Shown: positions 1 to 10,759 of the stretch, one piece after another
Position numbering within the stretch: the stretch's first letter is position 1
Layout of the letters: every line of letters begins with the position of its first letter
NCBI GenBank assembly: GCA_021904315.1
Contig: CM038907.1
Coordinates: 25,179,223-25,243,222 of the forward strand
Length of the DNA stretch: 64,000 bases
Reading direction: 5' to 3'
Source of the DNA: Sphagnum magellanicum
Taxonomy: Eukaryota; Streptophyta; Sphagnopsida; Sphagnales; Sphagnaceae
The notes under the pieces: generated by a model
Databases searched by the model: none
Seen by the model: the letters and a program-made list of their open reading frames with translations, nothing else
Told to the model about the DNA's origin: nothing
Position numbers and translations under genes: made by a program

Positions 1-2630
1 CGATTTCGAACGTTTTTTTTTCAAAATCTCGGGAATTTTTGGGCCCTTTTTTTCCATGAAAAATCATTTGAATAGGTCGAATTTTGCCGGGTCAAAATTT
101 TGCTGCAATTCACCATTAAAAAAAAACTCTACAACACATGACCAGGGAGGGGGACAAATTTGAAGGGTAGAAAACCCAGAAAACACACTCTGTTTTATCA
201 TTTTGAAAAAAGATTGCCAACTACCTAAAATGCAATGGCACACACCCCTAATGCAAAATCTCAAGGCTAGAGAGCCCATAAAGAATTTGTTTTCTTTTCC
301 TTGTTTGTCTTCTACGAGACTATCATAGGCCAGCCATAGCATTAGTGTTTTATTTTCTGGCGAAATTTCGCTATTTTTTGATAAAGAAATTGGGAAGACT
401 TTTGCAATTTTTTTTTCCTAGTGTAAATTCGACCAAATTTGCTATTATTTTGTTAAATTTCACCAAATTTTGACATCAAAAATATGAAAAAGAAAAACAT
501 TGCAAAGCGTGTAATATGCATTTATTTCAAAATATATGAGGTTCTATATCATTTAAGTTATGGTTTTTTAAAATAAAGAACCATAGAGGTTGACGGTATT
601 TTGATATTGATTTTTTCTTTTCTTTTTGGTACAACCAAAAATGTCAAGTTCCATTGAGAAATTGGTGACGTGGCATCACGCCATTGATGGAGAGGTCTCA
701 CGTTCCAACCCCTATTTGCTACATACTTAGTCCACCAGACAAGGTGCAGGTTTCGTTTGAATGAAAATATTGAATGAATGACATTACATGTTCCTTGAAT
801 TGAATTGAATTTAAATTCCATTGAACAAAAATGGGATGCAAATTGTTGTATAAGGTATTGAAAATTTGTTTGTGACTATGGTTTTTTTTTTAAAAATCTT
901 TAAAAACACCTTTCCATTCCTATAAATTTGAGAATTGATTAAATAAATTATAGTTTGAAACTATCAAGTGGTTATTCACAAATAGTGGAACCTAATGTTA
1001 TCCTATCTAAATGATCCAATGAATCACTGCCATTGAAATAAATTTGACAGAAGTTTTTTAAGAAAGAAAAAAAAATTGTTCTTTCCTTGTGCTCTTGATG
1101 GAAATCAACAACTTATGAAGGAAAGCAATATTGACTCTTTCATTGCTCTAAAAGTAGACTATTCAACCTTCTTTAACTTCATAAAAATGTAATTAGTATT
1201 AGTTTCTAGCTAATTAATATTCAACCTTTGTCAATTGGCTAATTAATATTTTAATTCTTGTCGAATATTTAACTATTATAAAAATGAATATCAAATTGAA
1301 TATTTATAAATCAATTAAATATTCAACAATGGACTACCAAACTGGCACAAATGTTACGAGATATTTCCATCATCAACAACTTTGATTGCCTTGTTCCAAA
1401 CGAAGGTGATATTATTTGGATTTTTATGTTAGGAGTTTTTTTGTTTGTTACATGTTTACATCCAAATTACCATAGGTAAATTAAGGTAAGTTAATTTGGA
1501 ATAAATTTTAGTGTGAATACAATTCAAGGCATTTGTATGGGATATAATTTCAAGTTGTATGATTTGAGATGATTTGAAATTTGAGAATACTAGATTATGT
1601 TTGTACAAATTTTTATGAGTTTTTATGCAACTTGTTTATGACACAATTTGTGTGATTTTCCTTGTGTGTTTTTCAGGATTGGATTCATGTTTGTCACAAA
1701 TGAATTGTATATTTTGAATTATCAAAGGTGACTTCTTGAATTTTGTGCAACTTTAAAAGTTTACACGATTGCACTACCTTTTTTAGTTGTAAGTGTCATG
1801 TAGTTGTGTTTTGACAAGGTTTGCATTTTGTTTGTTTTGTTGCAATTGTTAAAAGTTATAGTTTGGAGGGGCATTTTTGGTCTCATTTTATCTTGCTCGA
1901 ATATTTTGTGATTTTGCAATGATTTTTGGTGTAAAACTCTTTTCAGAATTGAAACCGAATAAGGCCAAGATACCTTAAAGTTATGAAAAAAAAACTTCCA
2001 AAACATAAAGGGAAGGATCATGTTTATGTTGTAGTGCCACCCTTTCTTTTCCTTTTCTTCCTTTCCTTTTTTTCTTTTCATCTTTCTCTCTCTCCCTTTG
2101 CCTCTATGTCATAATCATCTAGTAATGCAATGGTGGCAACAATGAAGAGCATGGTTGTTGCCACCATTGCCAAGAGCTCTAAACTTTTAGGGTTGATGTT
2201 TTCAACAAGTATCTAGAGGAGGGATGGGAAAGGCCCCCTCCTCCTTGTCATCTCGTTGTCCTTGTTATGTGTCATCAACAACAACAACACAAAAACAAAG
2301 GCTACATTAGAACCATCAGCAAAAGCTTCAACCTTCTCCTTGAACCTTTTAAGTTTGGGATCAATGAAAGGTTTGAAAGGTTTTTGCTTACATTCAAAAT
2401 AAGGCATAGAGGGGGTTCCAATCCAAACCTCCTTTCATATTGTTTTTTTTCTTCAATTTTTCAAATCTAGAAAGCAAGTTTGACACCAATCCAAAGTTGC
2501 CAAAATGTTTTTTCTTTTTCTTTTGGAATTTTAGGTATTTTCTTTCGTCTTTTCAACTTTTCATTCATGTAAAGGGATTTTCATCCATAATTGGGATTTT
2601 TTTGGTCATCCCACATTTTTTTGGGTTTTT
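1..2630. repeat. Long AT-rich dispersed repeat, copy A (cut by window start)
   Basis: This stretch is about 90% identical by eye to 9492-12655, in the same orientation. The two copies stay collinear to about 2630/12655 and then diverge abruptly. Relative to copy B, copy A lacks a 553-bp insertion near position 745. Many differences are C/T or G/A, as expected of methylated repeats that have decayed. No open frame longer than about 106 codons and no transposase or reverse transcriptase motif is visible, so it looks like a non-autonomous or very old element. The part left of position 1 lies outside the window. The element class is not known. Confidence 0.8.
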
Positions 2631-2811
2631 GACCTATGAGTTTGTTTTTGGGGCTGTTTTTTTTTGAACCCTGACCTCCATACTACCTTCTAACCTAATT
2701 ACCTTACTGTCCTACCTATCTTATTGACCTAGCTACTCTACCTATCAACTAACAACTAGGCGCCTCTTATCTACCTTACCTTTTATATTTTCATTGGTTC
2801 AACTTTCATTC

Positions 2812-3060
2812 TAGGCAAAAACCTTAATTTTTTCTTGATTAAACCTTTGGTTTTTGGCAAAACTTATATTTTTTCATGTTTAAACTTCTATTTCTTAACA
2901 AATTTTATTTATTTCTTGGTTAAACTTATATTTCTTCATGTTTAAACCTTTATCTCTTAGCAAATTTTATTTATTTGTGACTAAACCTATATTTCTTCAT
3001 GTCTAAACCTTTATCACTTGACAAAATCAAAATATTTTCTTGGTTAAACCTTACCTATGC
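2812..3060. repeat. AT-rich minisatellite, unit about 62 bp
   Basis: About four degenerate units, each containing CATGTTTAAAC followed by a T-rich tract with TTATTTATTT. The CATG(T)TTAAAC core recurs at 2875, 2937 and 2998, a spacing of 61-62 bp. It is preceded at 2680-2760 by a CCTA/CCTAC-rich simple repeat. No coding potential is seen. Confidence 0.7.
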
Positions 3061-3089
3061 ACCTATATATTTAAAACATGCTACTTTCA

Positions 3090-3150
3090 TCCTCACCTAC
3101 CTACCCACCCACCCACCCACCCACCCACCTACCTAGTTACCTACCTACTT
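3090..3150. repeat. ACCT/CACC simple repeat
   Basis: Runs of CCTAC and CCCAC form a tetranucleotide-like microsatellite. A short open frame across it reads as Pro/Thr/Tyr-rich low complexity and is not a gene. Confidence 0.8.
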
Positions 3151-3159
3151 GCACCTTTT

Positions 3160-6020
3160 TACTTATCAACCTTTTAAGTAACTACCTATTGAACCCCACT
3201 TACATGGTTGCACCTACTTACCCAATTGACATTCAAAGAGACCTTGCAATTGCAAAAACCAATGAGGAAAAAAAAAAGGTATTGCATGGAGCTTGGACTT
3301 GTTCATTTAAGCAAAATTTAAGGTCATAATTAAATTATTTATCATCACCTTTATAAGGGTATTGCAAATATGGATTGGTTTGAAACATTATGTTGTATGG
3401 TTTTGTGAAAATAGTGCACAAATTTTTGAAAATTCAAACCAAGTGAAATAACCATTAAGGTATTGCATTAAGTGTTTATAAAATGTTTTCCACTATGATG
3501 GGGGTATTAGCAAACCGACCATAGATGTCCATGGAACGTGGAATTGCACTTTAGTTTTGGCACATTTAATGTAGGTTGTATTCAAGTTCATAAAGGGTCT
3601 AGGCTTAAATTTTACGATTTGATTTGCTTATTTTAATGGTGTCCTTAAAAAATTTGTATATCATTTAACAATATTATGTTTTAATGATTATTTACGTTGT
3701 TTAACACTAGGGTTTTAGAATTTAGGGTTATGGCCATTAAACCAAACATTCACGACTTTTTGCACCTTTTAAGTGTAATTAAAATCATGTATAATGTGAA
3801 TTTTGGCGGGGAATTTGGCATTTGCATATCCATGCCACAAGACACATTCAATTTTTTAAAAATTGGTTCAAGGGAGTGTAGAAATATGGGGTTATTGCAT
3901 TTTAATTGTCACACCATACAAAAACAATTTGTTCTTTTGTCTTGAATTGGGAAAACCCTGAGCCTTTAAGTGTACTATGACCAACCTTTTTATCCCTATA
4001 ATTTATTTTTGTTTTGATTTTGCAGGAAGGAAAAAAAGATAAAATTGTTTCTAAAATTTGTAAGTTCTATTTCTTTAATTTTTTTCTTTATAAATATAAT
4101 TAATCCATTAAGTTATTTTCCTTTTTTGTTTGATCTTATTTATAAATAAAAAATCCTTTGTATTTAATTTTTAATTTTATAAATAATTTAAATAATTTGT
4201 TATATTGATCTATTTAAACTCATTTTTAACATTTTATTTATTTAATTTGTAGGTTAGCCTTGATTGTTGGAAGTAGATTGGTGTTTGTTGGAGGGTGCAA
4301 TAATAATTTTCATTTAGTTTATTCTTTGCATTAGGCTTAGAAGTGAGTTATTATTGTAATTTTTGTAAATGCTCTCTTTCGAAATTCTAGATATGAACTC
4401 TTTACATTAAAAAAATAAAATTCCATCATTTATTAACTTATTTAGTTCATCATTTATTATGATTATAAGAAAAGAACCCATGAAAGTAAAATATAAAAAC
4501 CAAAAAACCTTGATTTGTGATAACTGACTTGTGAGAACCGCCCTTGAAAACCAGTGATTCGAAATTCTTTAAGACCCGCCAACCTTGAAAATCACTTAAC
4601 TGGATTTTTTTTTTTCTAAATTCTGAAAACCAGGGCGTTTTGCAGAATGAGAAAATAAATATATAATATAATAAAATAAAATAATAAAAAACCGGGGCAA
4701 TTCTCAGAACCTGCCCCAAAAAACCGAAACTAACAATTCTCATGAAAAAATGAGAACCACCCAACACTGGTCTTTACCTTATACTCTATATAGGTGTGCC
4801 GAGGATATGGTAAATGGCCTTATGAGTGACACTCAAAGGCCTTTTCCACTCTTCTAGGTTGGTCTGCTAGGTGGGATTTGACTCATCTCAAAACCTCTGT
4901 GTAATTGTGGCCTTTGCTAGCATGTGAAAAGGAGATCTTGATGTTGTAAAATCTTTCTAGGACCCTGACCTTCGATTCCTGCAAGCCCTAGATGAATATC
5001 AACCATGATTGCCCTTCAGACAAGTGTGCAAAGTAATCTTGTTATTTCAAAATGATTAATTGGGTCACACTCATGGCATAATGGTATGTATTGTTGACAA
5101 TTTGTATAATACATATATGGCTTTGTTATTAATGGTTTTTGGAGACTTCAATTGCATTACCTTACTAGGACATGATAACCCATTTTACTTGTCCAACACT
5201 AGTCAATATAACACATACATTGTGTACTTCATGATTTGATCATTTGGCAAACACATTCAAGATGTTAGGTACACCATAATAGAGAAGGTGGCATCCTTAT
5301 TGGCAAGGTATGGTAAGTTGGTTTAATGTTCACTAGCAACAAAATCTTCACTCAAATATATATTTTACTTAATATGGATTCAAGTTAAGTAAAATGGTCA
5401 TGTAATGACTCAAACTAATTCAAGTTTAATAATTTGGAAGAGGTTTCAATGCCCTCCAGATATGATTAATTGACTAATGTGTGCTTACATAAAATCCTAT
5501 TTAACTAGTCTGTTCAGTCTTCTTATAAGACTATTGTATATGGCTTTAACTAAAATGTGCACACGGTTATATCGGTTGTTAAAAGATGCACCTGATCTTC
5601 ACAAGCGGAAATGGAGCACCAAGCATCTGATCTTTAGAAGTGGAAATGAAACATGAGCACAGAGCAAACAAAGGCTGGTCATGTCCCATGTACAGAGACA
5701 ATATCAGTGCCCCCATAAGATATTGGCTCCCTGTTTGAACTTGATTGTACATTGTTCACCCTTTCTAGGACCCACCTTCCTGATCTTCCCAAAACCGATT
5801 TGTAAATCAAACATGCAATTGCAACAACAGGTTTGATGAATATGAATTCACTGGAACACATCTACTATCTTCTAGATTCATTGGCATCTGGAACCCATCA
5901 TACATAGGACCATAATTCACCAAGTTACAAAGATATCAACAATGTTTTAGTTAGATCTTGTATATTCTTCCAAGAAAATATCATAGGAAGAGTAGTTCTA
6001 CTATATATCCTGCATAAGAA
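3160..6020. other. Intergenic, no gene recognised
   Basis: AT-rich sequence with only short chance frames. The last 300 bp or so (5700-6020) are less AT-biased and probably include the 3' untranslated region of the minus-strand ankyrin gene. No protein similarity is recognised. Confidence 0.6.
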
Positions 6021-6023
6021 ACC

Positions 6024-8585
6024 TTATCCTCGATAAGCTAGAGATCTAAACCTTTCATACAAAATATACGACCAATTTGATGGGAACTCAAGAATCCTTA
6101 GCTCCTTCCTAGGTCTTCTCCATAATGTCACCTTTTGAGCTACAATAACTCCCCCTGTAACAAACCCGAAAAGAAGAAAAAGGAAAGCAAACCGTAGAGT
6201 TTTCATTAACTGAGGTTCACATGTGTATCCTGCAGAATAGAAAGCAAAAACCAAAAATAGTAATGAAATACAAGGAAGTACAAGAAAATAAGAAAAGAAA
6301 TGTATGCCATCAGGTTGTGAGTGAAGGATCCTCTTGGATTTTCTTTGAGCAGAGGGAATATGAATGCTCAGGCTTACATGGACTGCTATATGATATACCA
6401 TTTTGATCATTGATGTTAAGGCAAACACAAAGGCTAGGCAGTTGAAGGTATAGAAGTATGAGAGTGCTTCTGAATGTCGAAATGTTGTAACAGTACCACT
6501 GGGTGTAGGTGCAGAATTGGCAGGGATGTTGTCACCATATTGTTGCTGATTGTGGTCCTCATAATTGTTGAACCCCAATGGGGGTTGCATCCAACCAACA
6601 TATGTGCCACCAGCAATCAGTGTATTAACCACCAGCCCAGTGGATGCCATTTGTAATTGCCAAGTCCGTTGCCTTTCCACAAAGTCTTTCACTTCAGGTC
6701 TATCCATAAGTAGATTTTGGATGTCGATGCAACCTTTTGCACGATTCAAAAATGTGTATTCGACAGGAGTATAGCCGAAATTGTCACCCATCATGGCATT
6801 AACACGCCAACCCTTTTCTGACAATAAAGCCCTCACCATTGTTATTTGGCCCATTTCTACTGCATAGTGGAGTGCAGTGCAACCTTCAGAATCTCTTACA
6901 TTGGCATCCTCTGGTTGCCATCTCAAAATGCAAGGAACAAGTTCATCTTGGGATCTCCTCACCATTTCAATAACCAGTTGGTTCTTATCTGGCAAACCCC
7001 CATTCTCAGGATGTTTGCAGACATCTCGAAGCTGGCTTAGGAGATATGTAGCTACATCTCTGTGAATTTCCTCTGATGCTAATCGCATCAAAGCTGTAAA
7101 CAATTTAAAGACCTTCTCCTCCACATCATCTTCTGTTTGTTGTTGTGTGTCTGTTTGTTGAAGTGTAGCACGCACTTTTGGTAAAAGAAACTCCACAACC
7201 TCTTGATGACCACATCTAACAGATTGAAACAAAGGTGTGAGACCTTCACCATTTGTGTCATTGATGTTGATGCCTTCCTTTGTCAACAACAACTCCATGA
7301 TGTCAATGTCCCTGTGTTTAACAGCAAAGTGTAAAGGGGTCATGTTGATGCTCATGAGTTCCGTTGGGCACTGCACATCCGTAAGGGGAAATAAACAACG
7401 TGGAGCAGGGTTGCTACCAAATGCCACCATGGCCACCTCGGAGTGCAATTTGGGCATGGAAGTTTTGACATTAACATCCACGCTTCGCATCTGGATAAGC
7501 AACTTTGTAGCCTCTTTGTTACCTCTAATGACGAGAATGTGCAGTGGCGCGAGTCCATTCACATCCAGAATGTTGGGATTCTTTATGTCCCGCAAAGGAG
7601 ATGGTGGTGGTGCTTGATCAGTGTTCAAGGACGAAGAAGATGTCACTTCCATGTCCAATGGAGGAGGAGCTGACGCTGGGAAGTGAGAAGATGGCACTCC
7701 CACATCCATTGATGAAGACAATGGCATTTCCACTCCCACATCCATCGATGAAGGCAATGGCACTTCCATGTCCGATGAAGGAGGAGTAGGGGCTGAGACA
7801 TGAGAATACGACGGAACTTCCATGTCCAATGGAGGAGGAGCTGACGCTGGGAAGTGAGAAGATGGCACTCCCACATCCATTGATGAAGACAATGACATCT
7901 CCACTCGCACATCCATCGATGAAGGCAATGCCACTTCCATGTCCGATGAAGGAGGAGTAGGCACTGAGACATGAGAAGACGACGGAACTTCCATGTCGAC
8001 TGAAGAAGATGTTGCCATGTCAACGTTTAGCGAGAAAGACAAAGCTCCAATCATCTCAACGCAACCATCGTGTAACGCTGCATAGTGGAGAGGTGTCCTA
8101 CCCAGAACATCTTGACCATTCTCGCATCCCGATAGCCCTCGTCGGCTTTGTTCGGCCAACAGCATTCGCATCACCTCACACCGATCTTTCAGCGAGCCTC
8201 GCTTGGACGTCAAGTGTGGAATAGAATTTTGGTCGTCACCCTCTGCAACAAGGTGGAACGCTGTCAAGTAGTCGTCTGTTACTGCATCCAACTTTGTTGG
8301 CGGATCGTCTAACAGTAACCGCATCACGCCAATGTATCCAAGTCTGGCGGCAAGGTGCAAAGGCGTCAAGTCATAGACTGCGATGGCATTCACATCCACG
8401 TCCTGGTTGTCTAGAAGCAACTTTACGATTTGCTCACGATTGTCGATGACAGCGACGTGCAGGGGTGTTCGCATATGTTGGTCGCGAGCATTCAAGAGAT
8501 CCATTGAAGGGGCTTGCCGCAACAGCTCTCTCACTTGCTCCATGTCATTGACCGCCACTGCTCCATGTAATCGAGCTTGTGCCAT
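6024..8585 (-). CDS. Ankyrin-repeat protein with C-terminal PGG domain and membrane segments (ACD6/ITN1-like architecture)
   Basis: A single uninterrupted frame of 853 aa, counted from the ATG at 8585; an in-frame ATG 60 bp upstream would add 20 residues. Ankyrin repeats with TPLH/APLH/ALHY signatures occur near residues 38-70, 72-100, 160-180, 344-372, 415-440, 446-470 and 566-595. A Ser/Pro-rich insert (about 190-330) splits the ankyrin block and holds a duplicated 57-residue unit. The PGG-like helix (about 643-672: MASTGLVVNTLIAGG, then PP) is followed by hydrophobic segments near 708-730, 763-785 and 797-817. This arrangement is typical of plant ankyrin/PGG membrane proteins such as ACD6 and ITN1, which act in defence and stress signalling. 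The architecture is seen; the defence role is only by family analogy. It has no visible intron in the coding part and no clustered partner. Confidence 0.9.
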   Translation of the reverse strand: MAQARLHGAVAVNDMEQVRELLRQAPSMDLLNARDQHMRTPLHVAVIDNREQIVKLLLDNQDVDVNAIAVYDLTPLHLAARLGYIGVMRLLLDDPPTKLDAVTDDYLTAFHLVAEGDDQNSIPHLTSKRGSLKDRCEVMRMLLAEQSRRGLSGCENGQDVLGRTPLHYAALHDGCVEMIGALSFSLNVDMATSSSVDMEVPSSSHVSVPTPPSSDMEVALPSSMDVRVEMSLSSSMDVGVPSSHFPASAPPPLDMEVPSYSHVSAPTPPSSDMEVPLPSSMDVGVEMPLSSSMDVGVPSSHFPASAPPPLDMEVTSSSSLNTDQAPPPSPLRDIKNPNILDVNGLAPLHILVIRGNKEATKLLIQMRSVDVNVKTSMPKLHSEVAMVAFGSNPAPRCLFPLTDVQCPTELMSINMTPLHFAVKHRDIDIMELLLTKEGININDTNGEGLTPLFQSVRCGHQEVVEFLLPKVRATLQQTDTQQQTEDDVEEKVFKLFTALMRLASEEIHRDVATYLLSQLRDVCKHPENGGLPDKNQLVIEMVRRSQDELVPCILRWQPEDANVRDSEGCTALHYAVEMGQITMVRALLSEKGWRVNAMMGDNFGYTPVEYTFLNRAKGCIDIQNLLMDRPEVKDFVERQRTWQLQMASTGLVVNTLIAGGTYVGWMQPPLGFNNYEDHNQQQYGDNIPANSAPTPSGTVTTFRHSEALSYFYTFNCLAFVFALTSMIKMVYHIAVHVSLSIHIPSAQRKSKRILHSQPDGIHFFSYFLVLPCISLLFLVFAFYSAGYTCEPQLMKTLRFAFLFLLFGFVTGGVIVAQKVTLWRRPRKELRILEFPSNWSYILYERFRSLAYRG
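7656..7997 (-). repeat. In-frame tandem duplication (2 x 171 bp) inside the ankyrin gene
   Basis: Two adjacent 171-bp units (7656-7826 and 7827-7997) encode two 57-residue copies rich in Ser, Pro, Met, Asp and Val, each beginning DMEVPS and ending ASAPPPL. A third partial start (DMEV) follows. Only a few residues differ between the copies, so the duplication is recent or kept homogeneous. The 171-bp length keeps the frame. Within each unit, shorter SSMDV and SSDMEV motifs recur, suggesting older internal duplication. Confidence 0.9.
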
Positions 8586-9330
8586 GATTCCCCGAACCCT
8601 GAACCCTAAATCAGCTGAAAAAAAGATAACAAGACTAGAGATCAAACCCCAATCTCGCAGCTTGCAAGTTGTAAATTAGCTGAATAAAAGAAAACAAGAT
8701 TGGAGATCCAACTCCAAGCTCTCTGCGGGTATTAATTTCAGGTGTAAGCCAGAACGACCTGAGATTATGACTCAAAAGAACAGCGCTGAAATACACCTAT
8801 TCCCTCATCATCAAGTTAGAAATTCTCTGTTCATCTAGTTCAGCTATGAAACACAAAGCAATCACAAATCTCACTGGTGATACTCACCCCGTCTAGTCAC
8901 TAGGTTTCCTGTGAGCTAGCTGTTCAAGAGGCGTTATTGAAATCTTACATCGATTCATCCCCTACGTCTTGACGACAAGGCGGGTTTGCTAAATTACTGA
9001 CCCGAGTGCTACTAACTAGCTAATTGCACGGCAAAAGATTTAAAGTATGAGAGATCGCTGAAGACGCTACCAATGCAAGCAATCGTACGCACACTCGCTC
9101 AGCTGACGAACTCCAACGAACTTGCAAAATCTGGGCTTGTGCGATGGTTGCTCGCGTGCAGCTTCTTGGCCTTCATTGTCAAATAGCCGACCTTTTGGGA
9201 AAGGGAAGAAGTAGGCAACTGGCAGTCACTTTCCTGAAGGCCATGGTGTTGAATACAGTCACGTAGCGCGTTTTTTGGGTGTCCTGAACTTCCAACAAGC
9301 TGTGAGGCACTTGCTTGGGACCAGGGTCTT
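8586..9330 (-). promoter_or_regulatory. 5' region of the ankyrin gene
   Basis: This stretch is clearly less AT-rich than its surroundings, ends abruptly where the dispersed repeat starts near 9340, and lies directly upstream of the minus-strand start. It probably holds the 5' UTR and promoter. An AACCCTAA-type telo-box-like motif lies around 8598-8608. No TATA box or transcription start can be fixed from sequence alone. Confidence 0.45.
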
Positions 9331-10206
9331 TTTTAGGCATTTAATGATGTAGCCAAAGTGGTGATTATCTAGAAACTAATTTAGCCAAAATTTGACTACA
9401 TTTCTACTACATAAGAAAGTAGAAAAAAAAGGAATATATCCTTCTATATTTTTGTCTACCCAAGTACTAGAACTTATCAAAGAAATTTGGCGATTTGGAA
9501 CGTCTTTCTTTCAAAATCTGGAGAATTTTTGGGGCCGTTTTTTTCCCATGAAAAATCATTTGACTAGGTCAAATTTTTCCAGGTCAAGATTTTGCTACAA
9601 TTCACCATTAAAAAAAACTCTACAACACATCACCAGGGAGGGGGGACAAATTTGAAGGGTAGAAAACCCAGAAAACACTCTGTTTTATCAAAATCTCAAA
9701 CTAATGCAAAATCTCAAGGCAAGAGCCCCTAAAGAATTTGTTTTATTTTCCTTGTTTGTCTTCTACAAGATTATCATAGGCCATAGCATCAGTGTTTTAT
9801 TTTCTGTCGAAATTTCGCTATTTTTTGATAATGAAATTGGGAAAAATTTGGGAAAAAAAAAATTCTAGTGTAGATTCGACCAATTTTGCTATGATTTTGT
9901 TAAATTTCACCAAATTTTGACATCAAAAAAATGAAAAAGAATTTTTTTGCAAAGCATGTAATATGCATTTATTTCAAAATATATGAGGTTCTATATCATT
10001 TAAGTTATGGTTTTTTTTTAATAAAGAACCATAGAGGTTGACGGTATTTTGATATTGATTTTTTCTTTTCTTTTTGATATACAAGCAAAATGTCAAGTTC
10101 CATTGAGAAATTGGTGACGTGGCATCACGCCATTGATGGAGAGGTCTCACGTTACAACCTGCATTTGCTACGTACAGTACTGGGTCCGCCAGACAAGGTG
10201 TAGGTG

Positions 10207-10759
10207 GTTATGTGGACAGCGATAAAAGCATTCATCCCAGACATCCAAGTAGTCATCGATGATGGGTGGATGAAATCCCGTCTGTCTGTCGAGTCACTGA
10301 TTATGTCCTGTAACGTCCTGTCTGTCGAGTCATTGATTATGTCCTGTAACGTCCTGTCTGTCGAGTCATTTATTATGTCCTGTAACGTCCTGTCTGTCGA
10401 GTCACTGATTATGTCCTGTAACGTCCTGTCTGTCTGTCAAGCCCCCGAGTATGTCCTGTAACGTCCTGTCTGTCTGTCGAGTCACCGATTATGTCCTGTA
10501 ATGCAGCTCGAACAGCCCTGTTACCAGAAAAAAACGAGCCACCGGACATAGGCACTGGCTATTTGGGGGCACCAATGTGATCACCAAAACTAGAATAGTA
10601 GTACTTGGGCAAGTTTGACATTCATTGATTAATTTGTAAGTTTTTCTGAAATTTTTCATAAATATCCAACTTGGGCTCCGCCTTGCTATGCACTTGTAGT
10701 GAAGATCAACTAGTGATTTATTTATTTATTTATTTATTCTTTGATTTTGTGAAAATTAA
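10207..10759. other. 553-bp insertion in repeat copy B
   Basis: This segment is absent from the corresponding place in copy A (after about position 745). It is richer in G and C than the flanks, contains the 36-bp tandem array, and ends in an (ATTT)n stretch near 10720-10738. No terminal inverted repeats and no clear target-site duplication were found. It may be a transposon remnant, or the piece may have been lost from copy A. Confidence 0.65.
10280..10502. repeat. Minisatellite, 36-40 bp unit, six copies
   Basis: Six head-to-tail units built from CGTCCTGTCTGTCGAGTC and TGATTATGTCCTGTAA. The inner units are 36 bp; the last two carry an extra GTCT and are 40 bp. Because 36 is divisible by 3, a plus-strand frame stays open through the first units and reads a 12-residue repeat. 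This is a consequence of the period and not evidence for a gene. Confidence 0.9.

Noticed and set aside
650..745. tRNA-derived SINE (box A/B-like GGTCTCACGTTCCAACC)
   Set aside because: Box spacing and box A are not convincing; the segment is part of the long repeat and has no poly(A) or target duplication of its own.
3078..3329. Pro/Thr/Tyr-rich small frame
   Set aside because: Translation of an ACCT/CACC microsatellite.
7237..8023. Several frames overlapping the ankyrin gene on both strands
   Set aside because: Shadows of the ankyrin coding sequence and its Ser/Pro duplication.
10280..10502. Possible CRISPR array
   Set aside because: The units are contiguous repeats without distinct spacers, and the genome is eukaryotic.
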